A stretch of 43,908 nt of DNA from a virus. Below, piece by piece: positions 7,319-15,064 of the stretch. A program made the position numbers and the translations under genes. The notes below the pieces were generated by a model that was given only the letters and a program-made list of their open reading frames with translations, ran no database searches and was not told the DNA's origin. The DNA lies in IMG/VR virus record IMGVR_UViG_3300035016_000036, positions 1-43,908 of that record. One strand, given 5' to 3'. Each line of letters begins with the position of its first letter. Position 1 is the first letter of the stretch.

Positions 7319-7645
7319 TCATCGCTTCGCCTGGACTTCGCAGATGTAGGCGTGAGCTTGGAGCATGAGCGAGATCAGGACCGGAACGTCGTCGCTGCGG
7401 AAGAAGGTGGTGGACTTGTACTCCTCGTCCTGACGCCACGTTCTCTTGCACGAAACTGCGTACGCTACAAATTGTCCATCCTGCGCCTCGTTGACGAGAC
7501 GCTCGAACACGGCCACTTCGATGTTGGCCGAGCCCGTCCATGCCTTCCGTGACCAGATTGGCGGATTTCCCTTCTCCTCCGCCGTACGGCCGTTGCCGTT
7601 CCTAGACGGCGAGGATGCCGTCTGGTTCCCTCTTGAACGCGCCAT
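7319..7645 (-). CDS. PC4-like (transcriptional coactivator p15-like) nucleic-acid-binding protein
   Basis: After a Ser/Arg-rich, probably disordered N-terminus, residues 32-108 give a single domain: a run of beta strands (ANIEVAVFERL, FVAYAVSCKRTW, EEYKSTTFF) and a last helix (SDDVPVLISLMLQAHAYICE). This matches small bacterial PC4-like proteins that I know as frequent in Planctomycetota and that are thought to bind single-stranded DNA. It follows the DUF932 gene with a 44-base overlap and ends before a terminator. An SSB-like role is inference. Confidence 0.55.
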   Translation of the reverse strand: MARSRGNQTASSPSRNGNGRTAEEKGNPPIWSRKAWTGSANIEVAVFERLVNEAQDGQFVAYAVSCKRTWRQDEEYKSTTFFRSDDVPVLISLMLQAHAYICEVQAKR

Positions 7646-8384
7646 CGATGATGTCCTCCGGTGGCTTCAGGAGAAGCCGTTGAAGTTGGATCGTTTCAGA
7701 CGCCGCCCGCGCGGGCTGGGACATCTGACGATCCTTCAGAACCTCGGTGAAGGCGTTCAGAAGGGAGAACGCCGTACGGGGGGCGAACTCCTCATGCCTG
7801 GGCTTCCGCCATTCGGCGATCACCTTCGGCAGAAGTCGCCATCCCACGATCCCCCGCTCCGCAGAGAGAAGCAGAAGAGAATTAGCCGCGTCCTCGCTGA
7901 GCGAAAGGCTCTGAAGCCTCTCGATCCGCTCCGCCGCCACGCTGGCGTATTGACGTAGGCCGAGCACCGCCCGCGAGAGCGCATCGTTGAATCTCCGTTC
8001 GCCGTTACGAGTGTGCTTGCGGGCGATGACGACCTCGGACGAGAACGCTCCGTTGTCGCATACGAAAATTCTTTCGCCCGCCGCGAAGCCGATGGGCATG
8101 GTCTGATCGGTGCTATTGCGAATGCCGATCATGAGAGAGACGCCATCAGCGACCGAGGTGTGCAGATCCAGCGTTCCGAAGAAACGATGGTTGTCCGCAG
8201 ACAGGCCGAGTTGCTGGCGAGCGATGTCATAGCCGGACGCCTGGAGCGTTTCGGCCACGCGGCTGAGCACCGTTGAATGCTTCAGCGGGAACCAAGAGGC
8301 AGTTGCCTCCGGCGCTTCGACAGAATCGAGTTCATCGAACTCGACCATACGAGCACCACGATGGAGCATCAGGGAAGAACCCAC
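7602..8384 (-). CDS. DUF932 family phage/plasmid protein
   Basis: The 260-residue protein fits the DUF932 (phage/plasmid-like) family. Recognisable segments are MIGIRNSTDQTMPIGFAAGE, then RIFVCDNGAFS and the following RKHT. The family is common on phages and plasmids but its biochemical role is unknown. I place the start at the GTG at 8384 because AGGAGG (8391-8396) lies 6 bases upstream; the longer ATG frame lacks a binding site and would include this site in its coding sequence. A TTGCGC promoter-like element and a 12-bp palindrome lie upstream. Confidence 0.8.
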   Translation of the reverse strand: MGSSLMLHRGARMVEFDELDSVEAPEATASWFPLKHSTVLSRVAETLQASGYDIARQQLGLSADNHRFFGTLDLHTSVADGVSLMIGIRNSTDQTMPIGFAAGERIFVCDNGAFSSEVVIARKHTRNGERRFNDALSRAVLGLRQYASVAAERIERLQSLSLSEDAANSLLLLSAERGIVGWRLLPKVIAEWRKPRHEEFAPRTAFSLLNAFTEVLKDRQMSQPARAASETIQLQRLLLKPPEDIIDGAFKREPDGILAV

Positions 8385-8446
8385 TACAGACCTCCTATGC
8401 TTTGAATGAGCCGTGATGAGCAATCAGGAAACTGACTGCTTAAAGC

Positions 8447-8458
8447 GAGCGTACGCTC
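8447..8458. promoter_or_regulatory. 12-bp perfect palindrome GAGCGTACGCTC, possible operator
   Basis: The palindrome lies between the divergent DUF932 (leftward) and endonuclease VII (rightward) genes, and overlaps the putative -10 of the leftward promoter. That is the expected position of a dimeric repressor site. The binding protein is unknown. Confidence 0.5.
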
Positions 8459-8476
8459 ATTCTTTCGGAGGCGCAA
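8448..8476 (-). promoter_or_regulatory. Promoter-like element TTGCGC-17-TACGCT for the DUF932 operon
   Basis: On the minus strand TTGCGC (8471-8476) is followed after 17 bases by TACGCT (8448-8453). The -10 match is weak, but the same TTGCGC hexamer precedes -10-like boxes before other operons in this window. Confidence 0.35.
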
Positions 8477-8536
8477 AAGCAAGCGACCCTTGCGCGTGAG
8501 CGTAGGGCCGCTAAGCTGCGAGGGCTTTACTTTCGC

Positions 8537-9094
8537 ATGGCCACAGTACCATCTCGTTTACCACAGGCAAAGAAACGGAACCGCGAGCGGGAACGGGCTA
8601 GAGCGAAAGAGTATTCACAAGCGAATAAGGAGCGGATCAAGGCTCGCGTCATCGCATATAGGGAGCGGAATCGCGACTACATCCGCGTGAGAGACTGGTT
8701 TCGCCGCGAGTTCAATCGTGTGATGAAGCCGGAATTGCGAGAGCAGAGCTACAGAAAGCACCATCTGAAGCGGAACTACGGCCTGACGGAGGACGATTAC
8801 ACCGGCCTATTGCTGAAGCAGGATGGTGCCTGCGCCATCTGCCGAACGAAGAAGCCCGGAAACAAGCGATGTAAGTACTTCTTCGTTGACCACTGCCACG
8901 ATTCGGGCAAGGTTCGCGGCCTACTTTGCTACGAGTGCAACTCCGCTCTTGGATTCGCCCAAGACAGCACGGTGCGTCTCGGCGCGATGATCGAGTATTT
9001 GCACAAAGCGCAAGATCCCCTCGCTACCCCTTCAGGGTCGGCAGAGACAGGATCAGGGACAGACACAACGTCACAATGCAGGAGACGTGTGTAA
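8537..9094 (+). CDS. Recombination endonuclease VII (HNH/zinc) family protein
   Basis: A basic, Arg-rich N-terminal region (residues 1-75) precedes a phage endonuclease VII domain (about 76-155). Visible marks are RNYGLTEDDYTGLLLKQDGACAIC, zinc cysteine pairs CAIC (99/102) and CYEC (131/134), the catalytic FVDHCHDSGKVRGLL (Asp118, His119) and the closing helix. The family resolves branched DNA, such as Holliday junctions, during packaging or recombination. It is a single rightward gene between two leftward operons and may be a mobile HNH insertion or a resolvase. Confidence 0.85.
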   Translation: MATVPSRLPQAKKRNRERERARAKEYSQANKERIKARVIAYRERNRDYIRVRDWFRREFNRVMKPELREQSYRKHHLKRNYGLTEDDYTGLLLKQDGACAICRTKKPGNKRCKYFFVDHCHDSGKVRGLLCYECNSALGFAQDSTVRLGAMIEYLHKAQDPLATPSGSAETGSGTDTTSQCRRRV

Positions 9095-9109
9095 GGGCGA
9101 GAGAGACTC

Positions 9110-9301
9110 TCAGACCGTGGGGGCAACGGATACGGCGGTCTTCGTCTTGAAGCGAAGGGCGGCATTCACGAGCGCGAGAATGTAACCCTGAACGATCGGA
9201 TCAATGACGAATCCGTACTCGGACTGGACGAAGAGGGCGACAGCGGCGACGAGGTTGGCCCAGAGCGTCGTGGATTGCCAGAATGGCTTGGGAGAGGTCA
9301 T
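9110..9301 (-). CDS. Holin-like small membrane protein
   Basis: The 63-residue protein has a KPFWQSTTLWANLVAAVALFV start, a hydrophobic segment at about residues 10-27, a second at about 33-50 (IDPIVQGYILALVNAALRF) and a basic LRFKTKTAV end. This layout matches small phage holin-type proteins. It is the last gene of the leftward late operon, beyond the other holin candidate. Confidence 0.6.
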   Translation of the reverse strand: MTSPKPFWQSTTLWANLVAAVALFVQSEYGFVIDPIVQGYILALVNAALRFKTKTAVSVAPTV

Positions 9302-9321
9302 GCCGACACTCTACCAGTCTT

Positions 9322-9834
9322 TCATCGTGCAGACGAATTGCCAGAACCCGTCTGTTGTGTGGGGATAGCTCTCGGCGGGAGAACCTCAAACTCTCCGGTG
9401 CGGTAGGTCTTTTCGATGATGTGCTGACGCTGGCCCTCGGCATAGGCGTTCAGCTCGAAATAGTAGTGGCCTGGAGGAGCATCGCGGGGAATCGGTTTGA
9501 GATTGCCGTCGCTGATCTTGCATGGTTCCTCGCGGTCGCGGATGAGGAACAGGTAAATCGGCGGGACGAGAAAAGAGACTGCGGGATCGTCCACCTTCAC
9601 AAGCTTCTGGACGACGTTGTAGCTGGTGGAGTAATTGATGCAGTAGTCGAAAATGAAACTCGCCTTGTCTCCGGCGTGGAAAGCTGGTGCAGTCGGTGGA
9701 AGGGGTTCCTGATTGAGCGTGATTGGGAACTCGTCGGTGAGATAGAGATACTGCTCTCTGAGGACCGTAACTCCAATTGCCATCACGAAAAGGAAGATCG
9801 CTGTTAAGCCGTAGTTCTTGAGGGTATCCATCAT
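9322..9834 (-). CDS. Membrane-anchored beta-rich protein, 170 aa
   Basis: An N-terminal membrane anchor (residues 8-27) is followed by an extracytoplasmic domain of about 140 residues rich in aromatic and beta-strand segments (KASFIFDYCINYS, VSFLVPPIYLFLI, GHYYFELNAYA). It lies between the two holin-like genes, so a spanin-like or lysis-accessory role is possible. I do not recognise the family. Confidence 0.6.
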   Translation of the reverse strand: MMDTLKNYGLTAIFLFVMAIGVTVLREQYLYLTDEFPITLNQEPLPPTAPAFHAGDKASFIFDYCINYSTSYNVVQKLVKVDDPAVSFLVPPIYLFLIRDREEPCKISDGNLKPIPRDAPPGHYYFELNAYAEGQRQHIIEKTYRTGEFEVLPPRAIPTQQTGSGNSSAR

Positions 9835-10155
9835 CTACTTAGATTGCCGGACTTTGTACATCTTCACAAGTTGATCGATGCCCTTGTTTCCGGCGTGTCC
9901 AAACAGCCCAGCTCCGACAAGAATAGCGGTCTGAGATTCCCAGATTTCAGAGATGGCCATACCTGCAAGTAGCCCGGTGATGGCCGCAACACACAGAGAG
10001 CCAAAGAAGCGGATAAAGAACCACACGACGGTGTGACGGGTGAGAACGAGCGGAACTTCTCCTTGAAGGCTAAGGGCAATGTACTTCGCCATGCCTCCAA
10101 TCGCCCCGAAGCCCGCGTAGAGGAGCCAAGTGGTGAGAGGGATTCGCTCAGGCAT
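9835..10155 (-). CDS. Phage holin-like protein, 106 aa
   Basis: Three hydrophobic segments (about residues 8-30, 42-64 and 66-90) and a basic end (DQLVKMYKVRQSK) are typical of holins. The GGMAKYI segment and GHAGNKGIDQL motif resemble LydA/phage holin families. A holin forms the inner-membrane hole that lets the endolysin out. It directly abuts the previous gene and overlaps the baseplate-like gene by one base. Confidence 0.7.
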   Translation of the reverse strand: MPERIPLTTWLLYAGFGAIGGMAKYIALSLQGEVPLVLTRHTVVWFFIRFFGSLCVAAITGLLAGMAISEIWESQTAILVGAGLFGHAGNKGIDQLVKMYKVRQSK

Positions 10156-10550
10156 CAGGTGAGGGATTCAACGGCACCTTGTACAAAGGGCACCTCGATG
10201 TAGGGAACGGCGTAGTCCTCGTCTTTCCAATCGACGACTGAGCCGTCTTCTGCGTTGAGGCGGAGGGAAGCGAAGTATGATCCCTGAAGTGCAGCCGTAT
10301 CGGTCGGTTCAAGCAGGACGCGGGCCATTCCGTTTTCGATAGTGATGCCGCTTCCTAGCGTTTTGGCGACAACGGCATCTTCGTCGCTATCGAGGAGATG
10401 CCGCTTCAGCATGAATTTGGCACCAGAGAATCCAGTCGCTTCGATCTCCGTTCCTTCCTTCTCTTCGTCAGTCCATTTGGCGTAAGTCGTCTCGAAGTCG
10501 ATCGCGTGGGTGGTGCCTGAAGAGAGGGGGTCGAGCTGGCGATGGGTCAT
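10155..10550 (-). CDS. BppU-like baseplate/fibre N-terminal domain protein
   Basis: The 131-residue protein is one all-beta domain. It carries FSGAKFMLKRHLLDSDEDAVV, then ITIENGMARVLLEPTDTAALQG and YFASLRLNAEDGSVVDW, the pattern of BppU N-terminal-like domains used in phage baseplates to hold fibres. Its start overlaps the stop of the 1001-residue repeat protein (ATGA). It is likely a small virion component connecting receptor-binding proteins. Confidence 0.65.
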   Translation of the reverse strand: MTHRQLDPLSSGTTHAIDFETTYAKWTDEEKEGTEIEATGFSGAKFMLKRHLLDSDEDAVVAKTLGSGITIENGMARVLLEPTDTAALQGSYFASLRLNAEDGSVVDWKDEDYAVPYIEVPFVQGAVESLT

Positions 10551-13500
10551 ACACTTCCCATGATACCTGTGGTATTGCTTATCGCGCCACGCACGGAATC
10601 GCGGTTGGCGAGTGTGCCTCTGAGAGCGGTGTGATTGCGGATACTGCCAGCGATTGTGGTGCGGTTCGTCAGCCGACCCGTGACGATTGATCGATTGCTG
10701 ATTGAACCAGTGAGCGTGACGACATGCCTTCCCTGTCCCGTAACGGCCTGCACTGCCGGTTCCGGTAGCACGGCTGCTCCTGTCAGCGTGTCTGCCTGAA
10801 GGCTTACCCCGACAGACGGTTCCTGAGCGGGTAAGACTCCCGTTCCGCCCACTGGAGAAGGCTCTGCTGCCGCTTCCGTAGAGAGGTTTGGAGCTGGGAC
10901 GCTTCCTGAGCCAGAGCTGGGGTCCGCGTCTTGGGATGTACCGGTGCTGACCACCGGGGACATAACGCTGCCCGCTCCCGCGACGGTAGACGGTGAGACG
11001 TCGGTGACGCTGCCGGCGTCAACCGATGGAGCTGGCGTCGTGCCTTCTCCCGCAACAGTTGATGGCTGGAGCTCTGCTTCTGCAGCAACGGATGGTGTAG
11101 GCGTTGATCCCTCTCCGCTCGTGCTCTCCGCCGGAGCGTCTGAGCCAGTGCTGATCGCAGGGGCCTCTGAGGCTCCCGCTCCAGTGACCGTGTCGACTGG
11201 AATGCCTACTCCTGCATCGGACTGTACGGTGGGCTGTGGTACGGCTCCGGAACCGCCAATCGTCTCTGGCGTCGCGGACGCGGCAGCGCTGACGCCGGGG
11301 CTCGGCGTCTGTCCTTCGCCCGTTGGTGCGTCTGCGTCCTCTTGAGCGGCCGCCGTGATGCCCGCTGAAGGCACTTCTCCCGTGCTTTCGAGACTGTCGG
11401 GGGCGATACCGCTTCCAACGGTGACAGACGGCTCTGAGAGGCTTCCTATCCCTTCTACGGCGTCGGGCGAAGCCGTCGCTCCGCTTTCTGTGGCTGGAGC
11501 AGCGGGAGAACCTTCGCCTGCCGCGCTCTCCGGTGAGACGTTTGCCGCTTGCTCTCCGACCACAGCAGGAGCCGGAACTTCGCCGATCCCGGACAACGCG
11601 TCAGTTTCGATGCTCTGTCCAGCCGAAACGCCGGGAGCTTCGACCGTTCCCTCGCCAGCCGTGCCGCCTGACACGTCCGTTCCCGTCGAGATAACTGGAT
11701 CTGGGACGGTGCCCGTTGCTTCTTGTGCGGCGGGAGTGACTTCCGCTGCCTGTCCTGCGAAGATGGACGGGGCAGGAGTGGAACCTGCTGCCGACGGATC
11801 GTCCGCCTCCAGATCGCTTCCACTGGAAACAGAAGGGCTCGGCGTTGATCCCGCTGCCTCGACCGACGAAGGAGCGTGCTCGCTCGCGGTGCTGAGAGAG
11901 GGAGCCGGGAGTGCTCCCGTGCCGGCTACGGCATCAGGCGTGACGGTCGCGACTTGGCCTGCCTCGACCGCGGGTGCGGGCGTCGAACCTGCTGCGTCAA
12001 GTTCATCGGCAGTGGCAGAGGCGGATTGCTGGGCCTCGATGGACGGTGCCGGCGTTGCTCCCGCTCCCGTGATGCTGGCAGGTGAGACAGCGGCGGCTTG
12101 GGCGGCCGTGACGGTCGGGCCTTGGACGCTTCCCGCCGCCGTGACAGGCGAAGGGGTTGCTTCGGCCGGTGAACTCGACCCCGCTGCAGCCCATGACGCG
12201 AACACTGCAGCCGGGACGCTGCCGCTGGACCAGTTGCAGGTGATCGGCAGATTGCTCTCAGCACTCGGAAACGCGCCGCTCGCACCGGAATGCGTGGAGA
12301 AGGCATTGAAGTTGTCGTCAAAGTCTTCCGTCAGTCCGGTCCACGTCGCGCTGTCAGCAGCGGCGCTGTTTGCTCCGGCAATGGCAACACCCCCTGCGGG
12401 GATATCCAGATTCACGGTCGGATCCGTCGCCGTGCTGGTGGCAGAGTCGTACGCGGTCACCCCGTCGATGCCCACGACCCTATAGGCCGCGACAGAACAA
12501 CGAAGGTGATGAATGTTCATCGTGACCACGATGTCGCCGGTCGTACCTGTGGGGACGGCTGCGATGGCGATAGCCGAGACGTTGCTGTTGGTGCCTCCGG
12601 GGTTCGTGATCTGATTCGTTATCGTCGCTGGTACTCCTGCGATAGTGACGGAACTAACCGCTCCATCCGACTCGAAGCCCGCGCGAGCGACGATGCTGAC
12701 AGCGATGTACCGCTCCGCATCCGCTGCGCCGAGGTTCTGGTCCTCAAACGTGAACGTCGTCTGCGACGTGATATCCTCTGCCTGCTGAAGAAACGCCACG
12801 CGAGCTCCGACCGAGGGCATTGGTGCCGGGATCGTACCTGCCCCCGCGACTGCGGAAGGGGTGACGTTCTGCGGCGTGGCGAATAACTCGCCATAGGTGG
12901 TGCCGGAACCGCCGTTGTAGAGATCGGAGACTTCGGTCGACGTGAGTGCCCTGTTGGTGATGACGACTTGCTGGACCTTTCCGTCGAGGTACTGGTTGAG
13001 CTGGCTTTCGCGACGTCCGACGTAGATTTCACTACCTGACCAGTTGGTGTTGATCGTGAAGGCCGCGCTCGTCCCGATGGAGGAGCCGTTCTTGTAGGCG
13101 GTGTACCGTCCCGTCGAGTGGTCGTAGGACAGAGCGACGTGCGTCCATGTGGATGCGGAAATCGTGCTCGACAGATCCACGAGCGTTCCGTTGCTTGCAC
13201 CCATACGGAACAGAAGCGTCCCGTTGACGTTCAGAATCGAGAAGTGGGGAACGGCGTCAGCGTTTCCGTTGTGAAGAAAGCGCTGTGCTCCGGTGGTTGT
13301 GTCTAGGTAGACCCAGATACTCACCGAAAACGACGCTTGGTTCGTGAGCTGGTGGTTCAGCTCCACCCGGTCCGCGTTCCCCGGCACGAAGTCGAGGACA
13401 TGATCGAAGGACGCGGAAAGAAGCGGGCTGGAGAGCCAGTCGGGCGTGTGAAGCGAGCCGTGGTTCCCGTTGCCCGACGCGTCGGTCAGCGTCGCTCCCG

Positions 13501-13552
13501 AACCATCCGTTAGGTCGTACCAAGCTTTGATGTCGGTACTGAGGAGGCTCAT
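10547..13552 (-). CDS. Giant LamG-domain tail/fibre protein with Pro/Ala repeats
   Basis: This 1001-residue protein has four parts. Residues 1-215 form a LamG/concanavalin-like lectin domain (WYDLTDGSGATLTDASGNGNHG, WTHVALSYD, GKVQQVVITNRALTSTEV). Residues about 245-460 are a second beta-rich domain. Residues about 460-930 hold about 21 degenerate copies of a roughly 20-residue unit with the core GxGxxPxPxV, and one further copy lies between the two folded domains. The last 65 residues are five 11-residue repeats (pattern GxIxNRxxxxx). Such architecture suits a surface fibre or host-adhesion protein in which a long spacer presents a sugar-binding head. It lies in the fibre part of the late operon. 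Confidence 0.8.
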   Translation of the reverse strand: MSLLSTDIKAWYDLTDGSGATLTDASGNGNHGSLHTPDWLSSPLLSASFDHVLDFVPGNADRVELNHQLTNQASFSVSIWVYLDTTTGAQRFLHNGNADAVPHFSILNVNGTLLFRMGASNGTLVDLSSTISASTWTHVALSYDHSTGRYTAYKNGSSIGTSAAFTINTNWSGSEIYVGRRESQLNQYLDGKVQQVVITNRALTSTEVSDLYNGGSGTTYGELFATPQNVTPSAVAGAGTIPAPMPSVGARVAFLQQAEDITSQTTFTFEDQNLGAADAERYIAVSIVARAGFESDGAVSSVTIAGVPATITNQITNPGGTNSNVSAIAIAAVPTGTTGDIVVTMNIHHLRCSVAAYRVVGIDGVTAYDSATSTATDPTVNLDIPAGGVAIAGANSAAADSATWTGLTEDFDDNFNAFSTHSGASGAFPSAESNLPITCNWSSGSVPAAVFASWAAAGSSSPAEATPSPVTAAGSVQGPTVTAAQAAAVSPASITGAGATPAPSIEAQQSASATADELDAAGSTPAPAVEAGQVATVTPDAVAGTGALPAPSLSTASEHAPSSVEAAGSTPSPSVSSGSDLEADDPSAAGSTPAPSIFAGQAAEVTPAAQEATGTVPDPVISTGTDVSGGTAGEGTVEAPGVSAGQSIETDALSGIGEVPAPAVVGEQAANVSPESAAGEGSPAAPATESGATASPDAVEGIGSLSEPSVTVGSGIAPDSLESTGEVPSAGITAAAQEDADAPTGEGQTPSPGVSAAASATPETIGGSGAVPQPTVQSDAGVGIPVDTVTGAGASEAPAISTGSDAPAESTSGEGSTPTPSVAAEAELQPSTVAGEGTTPAPSVDAGSVTDVSPSTVAGAGSVMSPVVSTGTSQDADPSSGSGSVPAPNLSTEAAAEPSPVGGTGVLPAQEPSVGVSLQADTLTGAAVLPEPAVQAVTGQGRHVVTLTGSISNRSIVTGRLTNRTTIAGSIRNHTALRGTLANRDSVRGAISNTTGIMGSV
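10720..12190 (-). repeat. Coding tandem repeat, about 60-bp degenerate period
   Basis: The DNA encoding the Pro/Ala-rich part of the fibre protein repeats with a period of about 60 bases, but the copies have diverged strongly at both DNA and protein level. It keeps antisense frames open, which creates long spurious ORFs on the plus strand. Confidence 0.75.
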
Positions 13553-13605
13553 CCGGGATGTTGGGGGCGTATGTGTGCCCCTATTCTACCACTCCTTTCC
13601 GACGG

Positions 13606-14028
13606 TCAGGCGTAGTAGAAGATGCCGCTGGGGTTCCACGTGATAGAGAAGGCGGCGTTGCTGGAGGTGTAGTTGCTGCCGAAGTCGATCAGGGCGAGCA
13701 GCGGGCTTGTTGAAGCCGTGCCGGTGCTGCGGTAGACAACGGCGTAGCGGGCCGTGATGGAGGAGCTGGCCCACGAGACGTCGGCGGCGTCAAAGACGCC
13801 ACGGTCGTTCGTGTCGTCCTTCGTGACCGTCTTGCTGCCGAGCGTCGCGCCTCCGGCGGTATAGCCGGTGCCGGATGCCTCGTAGGTCGACACGTCGTCG
13901 AAGAAGTCGTGGTCCTTGTTCGGCGTGTACGAACTGGTGAGAAGAGCTACTTTGATCGTCGCGCTTTCGAGGTCAGTGTCGGCCTTCATCAGCTCCGTAT
14001 GGAGCTGGTTGTAGAGCAGGGATGCCAT
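13606..14028 (-). CDS. Phage virion structural protein (decoration/fibre type)
   Basis: The 140-residue beta-rich protein contains the recurrent phage pattern TIKVALLTSSYTPNKDHDFF, then GTGYTAGGATLGSKTV, ARYAVVYRSTGTASTSPLLALIDFG and a final FSITWNPSGIF. I know this pattern as a small structural protein found in many tailed phages near fibre genes. Its ATG overlaps the stop of the 41-residue gene upstream (TAATG), so the two are coupled. Confidence 0.75.
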   Translation of the reverse strand: MASLLYNQLHTELMKADTDLESATIKVALLTSSYTPNKDHDFFDDVSTYEASGTGYTAGGATLGSKTVTKDDTNDRGVFDAADVSWASSSITARYAVVYRSTGTASTSPLLALIDFGSNYTSSNAAFSITWNPSGIFYYA

Positions 14029-14153
14029 TATTCAGCGGGGGAATCGGATGAATCTCCTTTCTGTTCGGACGTGCGGCCGTCAACGATGTCTGGCATGACG
14101 TTTACAGAACCGTCTTCGTTCTGGGCCGGTGATGTGGGAGAGGTGTTTTCCAT
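14028..14153 (-). CDS. Small acidic peptide, 41 aa
   Basis: This ORF encodes a hydrophilic Ser/Asp/Glu-rich peptide (MENTSPTSPAQNEDGSVNV at the start, SSDSPAE at the end). AGGAGGGG stands 12 bases upstream, and the stop overlaps the start of the structural gene (TAATG). It may be a coupling ORF or a disordered virion peptide. No family is recognisable. Confidence 0.5.
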   Translation of the reverse strand: MENTSPTSPAQNEDGSVNVMPDIVDGRTSEQKGDSSDSPAE

Positions 14154-14191
14154 GCGGTCATTATCCCCCTCCTGATTCAGGAGCGCAAACA

Positions 14192-14422
14192 TCAGTCGTG
14201 CAGGGGCAGTGCTGGGCCTTCGGGAACCATCACGGGTTCTCCACCGATGCCGAGGCCGAAGGTGATTTCAGGGTTGAGCACCCGTAGCTCATAAATGACG
14301 CCCGGATCCAGAACGGAGTTCATCACCTCATCGCCGCGAATACGCTTCCACTCGCCGCCTGGAGCCCGTATTTCGATCTCAAAGATGCGGAAGATGCCGT
14401 TTTGCGGGTGAAGGTTAGCCAT
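14192..14422 (-). CDS. Small beta-rich protein, 76 aa
   Basis: I use the ATG at 14422 (MANLHPQNGIFRIFEIEIRA) because upstream in-frame residues look non-coding. The chain reads as beta strands (IFRIFEIEI, VIYELRVLNPEITFGLGI) ending in a short loop. The family is unknown. It lies between the endolysin and fibre genes and is probably a virion accessory protein. Confidence 0.6.
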   Translation of the reverse strand: MANLHPQNGIFRIFEIEIRAPGGEWKRIRGDEVMNSVLDPGVIYELRVLNPEITFGLGIGGEPVMVPEGPALPLHD

Positions 14423-14458
14423 GGGCCGGAGTATTCCACTCTCGTGAGAACATCGCAA

Positions 14459-15004
14459 TCAGATGCGATCGATCTTAGCCTGAAGCTCGCGCCTTGCCGT
14501 TCGTAGCTTCGCCTTCCGCTCCTCCGTGACTGCGGGCGATGCGATGGCGTGATCCATCTTCGCGAGTCTCTTTTGAAGATCTGATCGCCATTCGTTCCTG
14601 GCACGCGTTAGATCCAGCTTCCTGCCGCTCTTGAATTGCGCGAGCGTGAGCCCCTGCGTGTACTGGAGGTGCGGCTTGTCGGGAAAGGACGTCCAGTCGC
14701 CGCCCCACTCGAATCCGAGTTGCTTCGCGATCGAAGCGATGTTCTTGTATCGATGAAGAGCCGCCCATTCGAGCAAGTACCGTTTGGAGAGCGGAATGCC
14801 GAGCGGCCCCACCGGCACGATGTCGATGGCAACACCGTGGACGTGCAGCGAGTTGTTGCCAGAGGCGTTGGTAACGATCCTGCCCGGCTTGGTCCTGCCC
14901 TGAGCGTAAAGAGCGTTCTGCTGCGCGATCGTCCGTGTTCCGTCCGTGATGAGAACGTCTTCGCCGATCTCCTCTAGGTGCTCCAAGAGCTGTCGGACCT
15001 TCAC
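14459..15004 (-). CDS. Endolysin: M15-family D,D- or L,D-peptidase
   Basis: The 181-residue protein is a zinc peptidase of the M15 (VanY/L-alanyl-D-glutamate endopeptidase-like) family, which cuts peptidoglycan cross-links. The zinc motif SLHVHGVAID gives His54 and Asp61. The second part, DKPHLQ, gives His112 with Asp109 as likely catalytic acid. The N-terminus RTIAQQNALYAQGRTKPG is the usual substrate-cleft start. Residues 125-181 form a Lys/Arg-rich helical tail that may bind cell wall or DNA. It has no signal peptide, so it needs the holins. Its place inside the fibre genes is a little unusual. Confidence 0.85.
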   Translation of the reverse strand: MKVRQLLEHLEEIGEDVLITDGTRTIAQQNALYAQGRTKPGRIVTNASGNNSLHVHGVAIDIVPVGPLGIPLSKRYLLEWAALHRYKNIASIAKQLGFEWGGDWTSFPDKPHLQYTQGLTLAQFKSGRKLDLTRARNEWRSDLQKRLAKMDHAIASPAVTEERKAKLRTARRELQAKIDRI

Positions 15005-15064
15005 GGCCGCTGCTGGGTCGAGTGAGGCGATGGCCGATTGATTGCGGGTTTCGTAGGTCAGAGG

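Noticed and set aside
10720-12190. A CRISPR array in the 60-bp repeats
   Set aside because: The repeats are degenerate, in frame and encode protein, and no cas genes are present.
11355-12485. A 376-residue open frame on the plus strand opposite the fibre repeats
   Set aside because: It is the antisense of a Pro/Ala/Ser/Gly-rich repeat region, where stop codons are rare on the other strand. The leftward frame has recognisable domains and this one has none.
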